Positions 17,800 to 27,083 are shown, counted from the stretch's first letter. The stretch: DNA of 64,000 nt from Pseudomonadota bacterium (GCA_023423775.1 JAFAEZ010000023.1:12467-76466), one strand, 5' to 3'. A program made the numbers and translations. Notes: generated by a model from the sequence alone, not told the origin.

Positions 17800-18534
17800 T
17801 CAAGCGCGCTGTGCGGCCAGTAGGAACTCTTTATTTCCTTCCGGTCCCATGATCGGACTTTCGATCACGCCTGCAACGCCCCACCCGCGCGATTCTATCC
17901 AAGCCTTGGCGGCATCGCAAACCCGTTCGTGCACAAGGGGATCGCGCACGACGCCGCCCTTGCCGATCTCGCTCCGCTCCGCCTCGAACTGCGGCTTGAT
18001 GAGCGCGACCAGCCGCCCGCCAGGCTTCACGAAGTCTATCGCGGTGTCCAGCACCTTGGCGAGGCCGATGAAGCTCGCATCGCAGACGACGAGGTCGACC
18101 GGCTCGGTGATGATGGCGTCTGTGAGGTAGCGGGCGTTGGTCTTCTCGTGGACGACGACGCGCGGATCCTGCCGGAGCTTCCAGGCGAGCTGGTTGGTGC
18201 CGGAATCGACCGCGAACACCTTGGCGGCGCCGTTCTGCAGCAGCACGTCGGTGAAGCCGCCGGTCGAGGAGCCGACGTCGATCGCGACCGCGCCGGTCAC
18301 ATCCCAGCCGAAATGCTCGAGAGCGTGGGCGAGCTTCAACCCGCCGCGCGACACCCAGGGATGGTCCTTGCCGCGCACTTCGAGCGGCACATCCTCGGCC
18401 ATCGCCTGCCCGGCCTTGTCGATCTTGCGCTCGCCCGAAAAGACCAGCCCGGCGAGGATCAGAGCCTGCGCCCGCGCCCGGCTCTCCGCCAGCCCGCGAT
18501 CGACGAGCATCTGGTCGACGCGCAGCTTAGCCAT
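17800..18534 (-). CDS. tlyA: TlyA family RNA methyltransferase
   Basis: A 244-residue protein with an N-terminal S4 RNA-binding domain (MAKLRVDQMLVDRGLAESRARA, residues 1-63) and an FtsJ-type SAM methyltransferase domain (AIDVGSSTGGFTDVLLQNGA). TlyA enzymes 2'-O-methylate cytidines in rRNA; older annotations call them hemolysin A. It follows dxs by 46 bp on the same strand, a neighbourhood often conserved for these two genes, and precedes the efflux genes. Confidence 0.92.
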   Translation of the reverse strand: MAKLRVDQMLVDRGLAESRARAQALILAGLVFSGERKIDKAGQAMAEDVPLEVRGKDHPWVSRGGLKLAHALEHFGWDVTGAVAIDVGSSTGGFTDVLLQNGAAKVFAVDSGTNQLAWKLRQDPRVVVHEKTNARYLTDAIITEPVDLVVCDASFIGLAKVLDTAIDFVKPGGRLVALIKPQFEAERSEIGKGGVVRDPLVHERVCDAAKAWIESRGWGVAGVIESPIMGPEGNKEFLLAAQRA

Positions 18535-18580
18535 GGAATGTGCCCCCTTTGCGACCCGCGCCCCTGCGTGAAGCCCTTTC

Positions 18581-20506
18581 CTAGGCCCGCGCGCCTTCGA
18601 TTACCCCACTGCTGTTGTGGCGGAGCGCCTTCAGGACCGTGTCGACGATCGCGTCTGCGTCGAGGCCCGCCTCGGCATATTGCTTCTCGGGTTTGTCCTG
18701 GTCCTGGAACGTGTCGGGCAGGCGCATGGTGCGGATCTTGAGGCCGCAATCGATCAGGCCCTTGTCGCTGGCCATGGTGAGGACATGGGCGCCGAGACCG
18801 CCGATGGCGGCCTCCTCGACCGTCACCGCCACTTCGTGGGTGGTGAGCAACCTGCGGATGAGCTCCTCATCGAGCGGCTTGGCGAAGCGCAGGTCCGCGA
18901 CCGTGGTCGAGAGCCCCTTCCCTTCGAGCACGTCGGCCGCCTTCAGCGCTTCCTCGAGGCGGGTGCCGAGCGAGAGGATCGCGACCTTCTTGCCCTCGCG
19001 GACGATCCGGCCCTTGCCGATCTCGAGTTGCTGCGGGACCGCGGGCACGCCGATACCGGTGCCGTTGCCGCGCGGATAGCGCACGGCGATCGGGCCGCCG
19101 TCGTGCAGCGCCATCGTGTGTACCATGTGCGTCAGCTCGGCTTCGTCGGCGGCCGCCATCACGACGAAATTGGGCAGGGTGCAGAGGTAGGCGAGGTCGA
19201 AGCTGCCGGCATGGGTCGAGCCGTCGGCGCCGACCAGCCCGGCGCGGTCCATCGCGAAGCGCACCGGCAAATTCTGGATGGCGACGTCATGCACCACCTG
19301 GTCATAGGCGCGCTGCAGGAAGGTCGAGTAGATGGCGACGAACGGCCGATAGCCCTGCGCGGCGAGGCCGGCCGCGAAGGTCACCGCATGCTGCTCGGCA
19401 ATACCGACGTCGAACGTGCGATCGGGGAACCGCGCTTCGAACTTGTCCAGGCCGGTCCCCGACGGCATTGCCGCCGTGATCGCCACGACCTTTTCGTCGC
19501 GCGCCGCCTCGGCGATCAGCGCCTGGGCGAAGACGCCGGTATAGCTCGGCGGACCCGCCGGCGCCTTGGCCTGCTCGCCCGAGACGACGTCGAACTTCTG
19601 GACGCCGTGATATTTGTCGGCCGCGGCCTCGGCGGGCGCGTAGCCCTTGCCCTTCTTGGTCACGACATGGACCAGCATCGGCCCGAGATCGGCGTCGCGG
19701 ACATTCTCGAGGATCGGGATCAGGCGATCGATGTCGTGGCCATCGACGGGGCCGACATAATAGAAACCGAGCTCCTCGAAGAGCGTGCCGCCGGTCGCCA
19801 TGCCGCGGGCGAATTCCTCCGCCTTGCGCGCGGCATTGTGGAGCGGCGTCGGCAGCCTGCGCGCGAAGCGCTGGGCGAGGTGGCGGACCGAGAGATAGCT
19901 GTCCGAACTCACCAGCCGCGCGAGATAGGCCGAGAGCCCGCCCACCGGCGGCGCGATCGACATGTCGTTGTCGTTCAAGATCACGACCAGCCGGTTGCCG
20001 GCCTCGCGGGCATTGTTCATCGCCTCATAGGCCATGCCGGCGCTCATCGCGCCGTCGCCGATCACCGCGATCGCCTTGCCCGGGGTTCCGGCGAGCTTGT
20101 TCGCCACGGCAAAGCCAAGCGCGGCCGAGATCGAGGTCGAGCTGTGCGCCGCGCCGAACGGGTCGTACTCGCTCTCGCTGCGCTTGGTGAAGCCGCTGAG
20201 GCCGCCACCCATGCGCAGGGTGCGGATGCGGTCGCGCCGGCCGGTGATGATCTTATGCGGATAGCATTGGTGGCCGACGTCCCAGATTAGCCGGTCGTCG
20301 GGCGTGTTGAACACGTAATGGAGCGCGACGGTGAGCTCGACCACGCCGAGGCCGGCGCCGAGATGGCCGCCGGTGACCGAGACGGCCGAGATCGTTTCCG
20401 CGCGCAGTTCGTCGGCGAACTGACGGAGCTGCTCGGGCCGCAGGCGGCGGAGCTGATCGGGCGTGTCGACCGTGTCGAGAAGGGGCGTGAGCGGGCGATC
20501 GGTCAT
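18581..20506 (-). CDS. dxs: 1-deoxy-D-xylulose-5-phosphate synthase
   Basis: A 641-residue thiamine-diphosphate enzyme, full length. The TPP motif begins [30 protein letters not shown] and the transketolase-type C-terminal domains are intact. It condenses pyruvate and glyceraldehyde 3-phosphate to DXP, the first step of the MEP isoprenoid pathway, feeding ubiquinone, undecaprenol and carotenoids. It lies upstream of tlyA on the minus strand, 85 bp after zur. Confidence 0.96.
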   Translation of the reverse strand: MTDRPLTPLLDTVDTPDQLRRLRPEQLRQFADELRAETISAVSVTGGHLGAGLGVVELTVALHYVFNTPDDRLIWDVGHQCYPHKIITGRRDRIRTLRMGGGLSGFTKRSESEYDPFGAAHSSTSISAALGFAVANKLAGTPGKAIAVIGDGAMSAGMAYEAMNNAREAGNRLVVILNDNDMSIAPPVGGLSAYLARLVSSDSYLSVRHLAQRFARRLPTPLHNAARKAEEFARGMATGGTLFEELGFYYVGPVDGHDIDRLIPILENVRDADLGPMLVHVVTKKGKGYAPAEAAADKYHGVQKFDVVSGEQAKAPAGPPSYTGVFAQALIAEAARDEKVVAITAAMPSGTGLDKFEARFPDRTFDVGIAEQHAVTFAAGLAAQGYRPFVAIYSTFLQRAYDQVVHDVAIQNLPVRFAMDRAGLVGADGSTHAGSFDLAYLCTLPNFVVMAAADEAELTHMVHTMALHDGGPIAVRYPRGNGTGIGVPAVPQQLEIGKGRIVREGKKVAILSLGTRLEEALKAADVLEGKGLSTTVADLRFAKPLDEELIRRLLTTHEVAVTVEEAAIGGLGAHVLTMASDKGLIDCGLKIRTMRLPDTFQDQDKPEKQYAEAGLDADAIVDTVLKALRHNSSGVIEGARA

Positions 20507-20591
20507 CGGGTGTCCTTTACCGCGCCGCTCTTAGCGCTGCGGATTGTGCCTGTCGAATGATGAAACGGTGCAGGAACGGCGTAAGCGCCGC

Positions 20592-21053
20592 TCAGCGCCC
20601 CTCGCACTCGCTGCAGCGCCCGCGCACCTCGATCACCGGGCGATCGGGCGAGAAGCCGGCCTTCACCGCTGCGGCGCGGACGCCGCTGGACAGGCTGTCG
20701 TCGTCGATATGGGTGGTCTGCCCGCAATGGTCGCAGATCAGGAAGATGCAGTCGTGCAGGCAATCGGGATGATCGTTGGCGATATAGGCGTTGGCGCTCT
20801 CGACGCGACGGGCGAGGTTCGAGCCGACGAACAGGTCGAGGATGCGATAGACGCTGTTCGCAGCGACGCGGCGACCCTGATCCTTGGAGACCTTATCGGC
20901 GATGTCGTAGGCCGAGGCCGGCTTGTCGAAGCTGGCCAGCGCATCGAAGATGGCGGCACGCATCGCCGTCCATTGTTCGCCGGACCGCTCCATCGTCGCC
21001 TTGGCGGCGGCGGCCAGCGAAGCGCCGGCATGCGAGTGATGCACATGAGCCAT
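20592..21053 (-). CDS. zur: Fur-family zinc uptake regulator (Zur-like)
   Basis: A 153-residue Fur-family repressor with a winged helix (AYDIADKVSKDQGRRVAANSVYRILDLF) and a metal-binding domain. The structural zinc site is given by CDHCG and the C-terminal CSEC. The His-rich N-terminus (MAHVHHSHAG) and the sequence HPDCLHDCIFLICDHCG favour Zur over Fur. It is second in an operon with merC (38-bp gap). A candidate Zur box overlaps the promoter of that operon, which suggests autoregulation. Confidence 0.85.
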   Translation of the reverse strand: MAHVHHSHAGASLAAAAKATMERSGEQWTAMRAAIFDALASFDKPASAYDIADKVSKDQGRRVAANSVYRILDLFVGSNLARRVESANAYIANDHPDCLHDCIFLICDHCGQTTHIDDDSLSSGVRAAAVKAGFSPDRPVIEVRGRCSECEGR

Positions 21054-21091
21054 GACCGGCAGATAGGGCCTGGACGGCCCCGGAACAAGCG

Positions 21092-21460
21092 TCAGATCGT
21101 GGCGCGCCGGTTGAGGTCATGGCCGAGCGCGAGGATGGCGACGCCAAGGATCGTATAGACCACTTCCATGCCGCTGTGCGGCAGGGTCAGCGCGCCCGCC
21201 ATCACGCCGAGGCCGAGACCGCCGACGGCGGCCGGCATCATGAAACCGTGCTGAACGATGCCGCGGCCGAGCGCGACGATGCCGAGCAGAATCGCCATGA
21301 CCAGGCCCACTTCGTGGATCACGGGGCTGAGCAGCAAGCCGCCGGCCGAGGCGAGCACGGCCAGGAGCACCGCACTGGCGAGGCAATGGACGAGGCAAAG
21401 GCCCGACAGGGCGATAGCCGCCCGGTCGATCGCTCCAGTGCTCGTTTCGCTCGCAAACAT
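21092..21460 (-). CDS. MerC domain-containing membrane protein
   Basis: A 122-residue protein with four predicted spans that matches the MerC family. The cysteine in SGLCLVHCLAS in the first span is the usual metal-binding position. MerC proteins of transposons carry Hg(II), but no mer operon is here. In this context, co-transcribed with a Zur-like repressor, transport of zinc or another metal is more likely. Start at 21460. Confidence 0.85.
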   Translation of the reverse strand: MFASETSTGAIDRAAIALSGLCLVHCLASAVLLAVLASAGGLLLSPVIHEVGLVMAILLGIVALGRGIVQHGFMMPAAVGGLGLGVMAGALTLPHSGMEVVYTILGVAILALGHDLNRRATI

Positions 21461-21482
21461 CCTTGGTCCCTCTGCTCGGTCC

Positions 21483-21511
21483 TGTATAAGGGCGGAAGCG
21501 AGAAGTTACAA
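21483..21511 (-). promoter_or_regulatory. Candidate promoter of merC-zur
   Basis: On the minus strand, TTGTAA (21506-21511), 17 bases, TATACA (21483-21488). The predicted start site is about 15 bases before the merC ATG, giving a short leader. Confidence 0.6.
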
Positions 21512-21517
21512 CATTAC
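21500..21517. promoter_or_regulatory. Candidate Zur box overlapping the merC -35 element
   Basis: Minus-strand GTAATGTTGTAACTTCTC matches 14 of 18 positions of a GTAATGTTATAACATTAC-type Zur inverted repeat; the right half is degenerate. It covers the -35 hexamer, so bound repressor would block RNA polymerase. Confidence 0.5.
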
Positions 21518-21603
21518 ATAGGCCGAAAAGTTGCGGCTGGAGCGGAGTTTCCTGCGGCCACCGCTTATCGACAAAGCGGCCGACTCGCTCCATAGCGCCC
21601 GGC

Positions 21604-22650
21604 ATGGCTACCCAGGTTCAAGCATCGGTCCGGCCGGCCGGAATCCGACCGCGCGCCCTCTCCCACTGGCTGCTGGTCGTGGCCGCTTTGGTCTTCCTGA
21701 TGATCGTGGTCGGCGGCATCACGCGGCTCACCGAATCCGGCCTGTCGATCACGCGCTGGGAGCCCGTTTCGGGCACGCTGCCGCCGCTCAATGCCGAACA
21801 GTGGCAGGAGGAGTTCGACGCCTACAAGGCGAGCCCCCAATATCAAAAGATCAACCGCGGCATGACGCTCGCCGAGTTCAAGGACATCTTCTTCTGGGAA
21901 TATGTCCACCGCTTGCTCGGCCGCGTCATCGGCCTTGCCTTCGCGATCCCCTTCGTCTGGTTCGCATGGAAGAAGGCGATCCCGCGCGGCTATGGCTGGC
22001 GGCTTGGCGCCCTGCTCGCTTTGGGCGGGCTGCAGGGCTTCATCGGCTGGTGGATGGTCGCCTCGGGCCTGATCGACCGCCCCGATGTCAGCCACCTGCG
22101 CCTCGCCGTGCACCTGCTCACCGCCTTCCTGATTCTCGCCGGCCTCGTCTGGACCGCGCTCGACCTGCGCCTGCTCGATCGCGACCGGGCGGCGAAGCCG
22201 GTGCGGATGCCGACGGTCGGCATCTGGGCGCTGTCGGTCCTCGGCGTGCAGATGCTGTTCGGCGCCTATGTTGCCGGGCTCGACGCCGGCTATGCCTTCA
22301 ACACCTGGCCGATGATGGGCAGCGAGTGGTTCCCGGCCGACACGCCGATGCTTGAGCCGTTCCTGCGCAATTACGTCGACAATCCGATCGTGGTGCAGTT
22401 CATCCACCGCTGGGTCGCCTTCGCGGTCGCGGTCATGGCCTTCCTCCTCGCCTTCGAAGCGTGGAGCCGCAAGTTGCGCGCCGAGGCCATCGGCGTCGTC
22501 GCTGCCGTGTTCGTCCAGATCCTGATCGGCATCATGACCTTGCTGAGCGGGGTCGACCTGTGGATCGCCGTCGCGCACCAGGGCATGGCGGCGATCCTGC
22601 TCGGCACGATCGTCCTCGCGTCGCACCGCATCGGTGCGCGACCGGCATGA
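21604..22650 (+). CDS. ctaA: Heme A synthase, COX15/CtaA family
   Basis: A 348-residue membrane protein with eight predicted spans. It has the family block VVGGITRLTESGLSITRWEP in the first span and conserved histidines in WEYVHRLLGR and QFIHRWVAF. It oxidises the C8 methyl group of heme O to make heme A for aa3-type cytochrome oxidase. The stop overlaps the cutA start (ATGA). No other oxidase assembly gene is nearby. Confidence 0.93.
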   Translation: MATQVQASVRPAGIRPRALSHWLLVVAALVFLMIVVGGITRLTESGLSITRWEPVSGTLPPLNAEQWQEEFDAYKASPQYQKINRGMTLAEFKDIFFWEYVHRLLGRVIGLAFAIPFVWFAWKKAIPRGYGWRLGALLALGGLQGFIGWWMVASGLIDRPDVSHLRLAVHLLTAFLILAGLVWTALDLRLLDRDRAAKPVRMPTVGIWALSVLGVQMLFGAYVAGLDAGYAFNTWPMMGSEWFPADTPMLEPFLRNYVDNPIVVQFIHRWVAFAVAVMAFLLAFEAWSRKLRAEAIGVVAAVFVQILIGIMTLLSGVDLWIAVAHQGMAAILLGTIVLASHRIGARPA

Positions 22651-22973
22651 GCGAAGCCGGCATCGTCACGGTCTACGCGGTCTTCGCGAATGCCGACGAA
22701 GCCCGCACCGTCGCCCGAACCGTGATCGACGAGCGGCTCGCCGCCTGCGCAAACCTGCTCGCGCCGTGCCGCTCGATCTACCGCTGGCAGGGCGCGATCG
22801 AGGAGGCCGAGGAGGTGCCGGTGCTGTTCAAGACGGGAGCAGGCAGCGCCAAGGCACTGATCGCGCGCATCGCCGCGCTGCACAGCTACGACGTGCCCGC
22901 CGCCGTCGCCTGGCCGATCGCCGCTGCGCATGCGCCTTACGGCGAATGGGTGAGGGCCGAAACTGAAGCCTGA
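22647..22973 (+). CDS. cutA: Divalent-cation tolerance protein CutA
   Basis: A 108-residue CutA1 protein from the ATG at 22647, which overlaps the heme A synthase stop. Family motifs IDERLAACANLLAPCRSIYRWQG and EEVPVLFKT are intact. CutA forms very stable trimers and is linked with copper tolerance in some bacteria; its true role is unclear. It is convergent with the hydrolase gene, with only 4 bp between stops. Confidence 0.92.
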   Translation: MSEAGIVTVYAVFANADEARTVARTVIDERLAACANLLAPCRSIYRWQGAIEEAEEVPVLFKTGAGSAKALIARIAALHSYDVPAAVAWPIAAAHAPYGEWVRAETEA

Positions 22974-22977
22974 AGCG

Positions 22978-23628
22978 TCAGTCGAAGGCGATCCGCAGGC
23001 CGAGCTCGGCCGTCAGCAAATTGCCCTTGTGACCGGTCAGCCCGGCCAGCAGCCTCAGGCCCTCCGGCCAACCGCCGAGATCGGACTCCGCGTTGATATG
23101 CCCCGCCTCGCCGGCATCGACCAGCTCGGCGCCCCAGGCCGCGGCCATCGCCTGCGACTTCCCGAAGGCGGCATAAGGATCGTTGCGGCTCGCAACGACC
23201 ATCGTCCGGAACGGCAGTGGCAGAAGGGGAAGCGGCGCGAAGCTGTTTAGCCGCGGCTCGACGCCCGCTTCGACGTCCGCCGGCGCCACCAGCAGCGCTC
23301 CGGCCAATTTGTCGCGAAAGGCCTCGCTACACATCAAAGATGCCCACCAGCCCACCGTAAGGCAGCCGAGGCTGTGCGCCGCCAACACCAGCGGGCGCGT
23401 GCTTTCGCGCACGGCGCGGTCGAGCCGCGGAACCCACTGGTCGGGCGTCGGGTGCACCCAGTCGCCGAAATCTACGCGGCTGAAGTTGGAAAGCACCGCC
23501 CAATGGCTCTGCCAATGGTCGGGTCCGGAATTGTCGAGCCCAGGCAGCAGAAGCACGGATGCGGCGGCGCTCGATTCGCGGAGCAATATTGGAGCGGGCG
23601 GGGTTCGGGTCTGGCCGTCACTCTGCAT
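22978..23628 (-). CDS. RBBP9/YdeN-family alpha/beta hydrolase
   Basis: A 216-residue serine hydrolase from the ATG at 23628; a GTG three codons earlier is possible. The PGLDNSGPDHWQSHW block near the N-terminus is typical of RBBP9/YdeN hydrolases. The nucleophile Ser86 lies in AAHSLGC, and the catalytic His is in EAGHINAESDLGGW. Natural substrates of this family are unknown. Confidence 0.88.
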   Translation of the reverse strand: MQSDGQTRTPPAPILLRESSAAASVLLLPGLDNSGPDHWQSHWAVLSNFSRVDFGDWVHPTPDQWVPRLDRAVRESTRPLVLAAHSLGCLTVGWWASLMCSEAFRDKLAGALLVAPADVEAGVEPRLNSFAPLPLLPLPFRTMVVASRNDPYAAFGKSQAMAAAWGAELVDAGEAGHINAESDLGGWPEGLRLLAGLTGHKGNLLTAELGLRIAFD

Positions 23629-23765
23629 CTGGCGCACCTCCCCGCCGCCGCGGCGGCGTTGGTCAGCCCGACTCGGGCCGGGAGAGCAAGATGATATTCA
23701 ACCAGTCCGATTGACAATGGGCTTGCGGCCAAGCGGTGGGGATGGAAGCCGGCCGGCAAGCCGGT

Positions 23766-24296
23766 TCACACGTCGGGCGGCCTCGTGGCGCCGGGTCCGA
23801 GCGCCTTCTGCATATAGACATTGTCGAGCCAGCGGCCCTTCTTCCAGCCTACCGCCTGGATCCGCCCGGCCTCGCGAAACCCGCAGGCCGTGTGCAGCGC
23901 CACCGAAGCCGGTTCGGCGCCGCCGATCACGGCCACCATCTGCCGGAAGCCCGCTCGCTCGGAGCGAACCAACAAGGCTTCGAGCAGGCGCCGGCCGATG
24001 CCGCGGCCGCCATCGCCCGCCCGCACATAGATGCTATTCTCGCACGTATAGGCATAAGCCGGCCGGTCGCGGAACTGCGTGGCATAAGCATAGCCGACCA
24101 CCTCCCCTCCCGCCTCCGCCACCAGGAAGGGCCAGCCCTGCGCCAGCACATGAACGATCTTGTTGCGCATGTCCGCCGGGCTCGGGGCCTCGGTGTCGTA
24201 GGAGGCGGTGCCGTGCAGCACATGGTGCACATAGATCGCCGCCACTGCTGCCCCGTCGCCGGGCGCCGCGTCGCGTAAGATCAGCTCACCACTCAT
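23766..24296 (-). CDS. GNAT family N-acetyltransferase (phosphinothricin acetyltransferase-like)
   Basis: A 176-residue acetyltransferase. It has the family N-terminus with IYVHHVLHGTASYDTEAP, the acetyl-CoA pocket GGRGIGRRLLEAL, and the block HTACGFREAGRI near the end. Relatives acetylate phosphinothricin, methionine sulfoximine or amino acids. It stands alone on the minus strand, 137 bp downstream of the plus-strand-facing gap before the hydrolase. Confidence 0.87.
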   Translation of the reverse strand: MSGELILRDAAPGDGAAVAAIYVHHVLHGTASYDTEAPSPADMRNKIVHVLAQGWPFLVAEAGGEVVGYAYATQFRDRPAYAYTCENSIYVRAGDGGRGIGRRLLEALLVRSERAGFRQMVAVIGGAEPASVALHTACGFREAGRIQAVGWKKGRWLDNVYMQKALGPGATRPPDV

Positions 24297-24423
24297 GCCG
24301 GCTGGAATGTCATCCTGCGCGGCCGCTGTCGATCCCGCAGATCGGGGTGGCGGTCAAGAGCTTGATCGGCGCGCGGGTTCAAGGGCACAAGCGCTCCGCG
24401 TGCAGTTCCCGGAAAGGTCCATC

Positions 24424-24813
24424 ATGTCCCTGAAGCGTATCGTCGTCATTGCCACGGTCGACGTCCCCGCCGACTATCCGCTGGCAGGGCTCGAGCGCCA
24501 TTGCATGACCGAAATCGGCAACCAGTGCCGCACGGCGACAGGGATCACTCCAGGCCTCGACAGCGCCACCGACATGGGCGGATTCAAGATCGTGCAGGGC
24601 CGGCGCTTCAAGTGCCGCCGGATCGGCGTCGCAGGGACGATTCGAGTGACCGAGGACAGCAACCTGCGCATCGAAAGCCTGCGCCTCAAATGCGAGGACG
24701 GCGTCGAGGACGTGCTCAAGACGATGGTGCCGGTGGTCGAGATGAAGAGCTACATCGCTGCCGCCGACAACGGCATGGAGCCGCTGGCGGCGATGCGTCG
24801 TCAAGCGGCCTGA
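24424..24813 (+). CDS. Hypothetical protein, 129 aa
   Basis: I do not recognise this family. The ATG at 24424 is preceded by GGAAAGG. It is soluble by sequence, has four cysteines (including two in a CRR/KCRR region) and looks like a mixed alpha/beta protein. It converges on a small membrane-protein gene with 6 bp between stops. Codon use resembles the neighbours, so it is likely real. Confidence 0.6.
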   Translation: MSLKRIVVIATVDVPADYPLAGLERHCMTEIGNQCRTATGITPGLDSATDMGGFKIVQGRRFKCRRIGVAGTIRVTEDSNLRIESLRLKCEDGVEDVLKTMVPVVEMKSYIAAADNGMEPLAAMRRQAA

Positions 24814-24819
24814 TCGCTG

Positions 24820-25080
24820 TTAGCGAGCGGTCAGGAGAGCGTAGAAGGTCGTGAAGGCGAACAGGATCGTGCCGAAGGCCATGATCATGATGCCGAAGAT
24901 GATCAGCGCATAATGGACCGGGTCCTCGCCGTCCGGACGGGCAGGAGCCGGGACATCCGCAGGCGCGCCCGACAGGCTGCGCCAGAGCCGCCGCACCAGG
25001 CGCTGGCGGAATGCCATATGGAACCCCAGCGTCGCCAGCAACAGGGCGAAGAGATCGATCAAGATGACGTGGGCGGGCAT
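24820..25080 (-). CDS. Small membrane protein, 86 aa
   Basis: Two predicted membrane spans (residues 5-22 and 57-82) flank a basic and proline-rich cytoplasmic or periplasmic loop. An AGGAAA ribosome-binding site precedes the ATG at 25080. A longer open frame to 25881 runs through low-complexity sequence antisense to the next gene and is rejected. Function unknown. Confidence 0.65.
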   Translation of the reverse strand: MPAHVILIDLFALLLATLGFHMAFRQRLVRRLWRSLSGAPADVPAPARPDGEDPVHYALIIFGIMIMAFGTILFAFTTFYALLTAR

Positions 25081-25305
25081 GATTTTCCTGTCTCCGGGAG
25101 TCACCCGCCCAATCGGGGCCGGCAACCAAGTCTGTAACGGCCCAGCTCCCGTTCGGCTGCAATCGAACCCGTGGCGCACACGATCCGTCCCACCGACCGG
25201 AAATGCCGATGCCGCAGCCCGTTTAGAGGCGCGTCCCCCGCGGCAGGCGCGCACGGCCCGACGGCCGACGCCGTTGCCGCGGATCCCAACCGGAAGGAAA
25301 ATCTG

Positions 25306-25743
25306 ATGAGAACAGCAGCTTTTGCGATCGCTCTCCTGATGAGCAGCGCGGCCGTCGCGCAGACCACTACCGCGGCCGAAGCCGACATGGACGTTAACGC
25401 CCAGGTCCAGACCGATACCGGTGTCGCCGCCGACGTCGATGCGGACGTCCATGCCACGACCAGCGCCCACACGACCGCCGCGAACATGCCGATGGCAAGC
25501 GGCCCCGTCGTCCAGGCCGACAACAGCAATCCCGAGCGCGACGCCCGCGGCATCGCCGTAATCTCCGCCGCTGCGGTCGTTCCCGCCGGCTGGAACGGCG
25601 TGGCCGGCACGGCGATGGGCGGTCCGCTCGTTGACCCCGTCACCGGCGCGACGATCGACGACACCAACGAATCCTATCCGGCTTGCTCGGCCAGCGTGAC
25701 CGACAATTGCCTCCAGACCTACGAACGCGGCCGCCGCTCCTAG
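25306..25743 (+). CDS. Hypothetical secreted protein, 145 aa
   Basis: A Sec signal peptide (MRTAAFAIALLMSSAAVAQ) leads into an Ala/Thr/Asp-rich stretch (about residues 20-60) and a C-terminal part with two cysteines that could pair. AAGGAAAA precedes the ATG at 25306. I recognise no family. It occupies the space next to rpoA where rplQ usually lies, on the opposite strand. Confidence 0.65.
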   Translation: MRTAAFAIALLMSSAAVAQTTTAAEADMDVNAQVQTDTGVAADVDADVHATTSAHTTAANMPMASGPVVQADNSNPERDARGIAVISAAAVVPAGWNGVAGTAMGGPLVDPVTGATIDDTNESYPACSASVTDNCLQTYERGRRS

Positions 25744-25835
25744 GCCGCTGCGGAACGCCCCTCCCCTGTAGCGTCCGGGAGGGGCGTCCCTCTTCGCGGA
25801 CGCACGCGCCTCACTCGACGCTCGCCTACCTCTCC

Positions 25836-25868
25836 AAACAAAAAGGGCCGCCCCGCGGGACGGCCCTT
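25836..25868. terminator. Terminator of the rpsM-rpsK-rpoA transcript
   Basis: AAGGGCCG (25843-25850) pairs with CGGCCCTT (25861-25868), and the CCC/GGG inside the loop extends the stem. The A-rich tract at 25836-25844 gives a U-run on the minus strand. It lies 45 bases past the rpoA stop and would also catch the plus-strand transcript. Confidence 0.8.
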
Positions 25869-25912
25869 CCTGTTCTGTCATCCTCTCGAAGCGCGGCTTC
25901 GGGAGAAGAGGA

Positions 25913-26974
25913 TCAGCCCATCAGCTCCTGCTCGAGCTTCTTGGCCATTTCCTCGATATTCTCGGGCGGCCAGCCCGGGATGTCCATGCCGAGGCGCAGA
26001 CCCATGGACGAGAGCACTTCCTTGATCTCGTTCAGCGACTTGCGGCCGAAGTTCGGCGTACGGAGCATCTCGGCCTCGGTCTTCTGGACGAGGTCGCCGA
26101 TGTAGATGATGTTGTCGTTCTTGAGGCAGTTGGCGCTGCGCACCGACAGCTCCAGCTCGTCGACCTTCTTGAGGAGGTAACGGTTGAGCTGGTTGGCGTC
26201 GGCCTCGGTCTCGGAGGCGGACGGCGCTGCCATTCCGGTCGGAGCGGCGGTGTGGACGAGCGCGTCGTCGAAGTGGACGAACAGCTGCAGCTGGTCCTGA
26301 AGGATGCGGGCCGCATAAGCGATCGCATCGTCCGGGGTGACCGTGCCGTCGGTTTCGACGGTGAGCGTCAGCTTGTCATAGTCCAGCTCCTGGCCGACGC
26401 GGGTGTTCTCGACCTTGTAGCTGACCTGGCGCACCGGGCTGTACAGCGCATCGACCGGGACGAGGCCGATCGGCGCGTCGACCGGACGGTTCGACGCCGC
26501 CGGGACATAACCCTTACCGACTTCGGCGGTGAGCTCCATGTTGAGCGTCGCGCCCTCGTCGAGGTGGCAGATGACGAGGTCGGGGTTCATCACCTCGATG
26601 TCGCCGGTGGTCGCGATCTGGCCGGCGGTGACTTCACCGGGGCCGGTCGCCGACAATTGGAGGCGCTTGGGCTGGTCGCCTTCCATGCGGAGCGCGATCT
26701 GCTTGACGTTGAGCACGATGTCGGTGACGTCCTCGCGCACGCCGGCGAGCGACGAGAATTCGTGCAGCACGCCCTCGATGCGCATCGAGGTCACGGCGGC
26801 GCCCTGGAGCGAGGAGAGGAGGACGCGGCGCAGCGAGTTGCCGAGCGTCAGGCCGAAGCCGCGCTCGAGCGGCTCGGCGACGAACGTGGCCTTGCGCCGG
26901 CTGTCGCCGCCCGCCTTCTTCTCGAGGGCGTTGGGCTTCTTCATTTCCTGCCAGTTCTTTGCGTTGACGGCCAT
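25913..26974 (-). CDS. rpoA: DNA-directed RNA polymerase subunit alpha
   Basis: A full-length 353-residue alpha subunit. The N-terminal assembly domain includes [19 protein letters not shown]. The C-terminal domain, which contacts UP elements and activators, has [20 protein letters not shown] and [16 protein letters not shown]. It is the last gene of the ribosomal cluster. rplQ, which follows it in most bacteria, is missing here. Confidence 0.98.
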   Translation of the reverse strand: MAVNAKNWQEMKKPNALEKKAGGDSRRKATFVAEPLERGFGLTLGNSLRRVLLSSLQGAAVTSMRIEGVLHEFSSLAGVREDVTDIVLNVKQIALRMEGDQPKRLQLSATGPGEVTAGQIATTGDIEVMNPDLVICHLDEGATLNMELTAEVGKGYVPAASNRPVDAPIGLVPVDALYSPVRQVSYKVENTRVGQELDYDKLTLTVETDGTVTPDDAIAYAARILQDQLQLFVHFDDALVHTAAPTGMAAPSASETEADANQLNRYLLKKVDELELSVRSANCLKNDNIIYIGDLVQKTEAEMLRTPNFGRKSLNEIKEVLSSMGLRLGMDIPGWPPENIEEMAKKLEQELMG

Positions 26975-27042
26975 GATCTTCCCTTGGATCCTTCGGAGGG
27001 ACGGGGGGTCGCCCTTCCGGATTATGTAGAAACTCGAACCGG

Positions 27043-27077
27043 CGTACCGCCCGCCGCGGATGCGGGCGGGCGGTACG
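27043..27077 (-). other. Intercistronic hairpin between rpsK and rpoA
   Basis: An 11-bp perfect stem (27044-27054 with 27066-27076), extended by one C-G pair, closes an 11-base loop in the 109-bp gap. No U-run follows directly, so it looks like a processing or regulatory structure, not a terminator. Confidence 0.6.
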
Positions 27078-27083
27078 TCGAAA

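Noticed and set aside
18617..20290. 557-codon plus-strand frame opposite dxs
   Set aside because: Antisense shadow; no family signature and Arg/His-rich composition typical of such frames.
24820..25881. 353-codon extension of the small membrane protein
   Set aside because: The added part is low-complexity, antisense to a signal-peptide gene, and a good ribosome-binding site marks the start at 25080.
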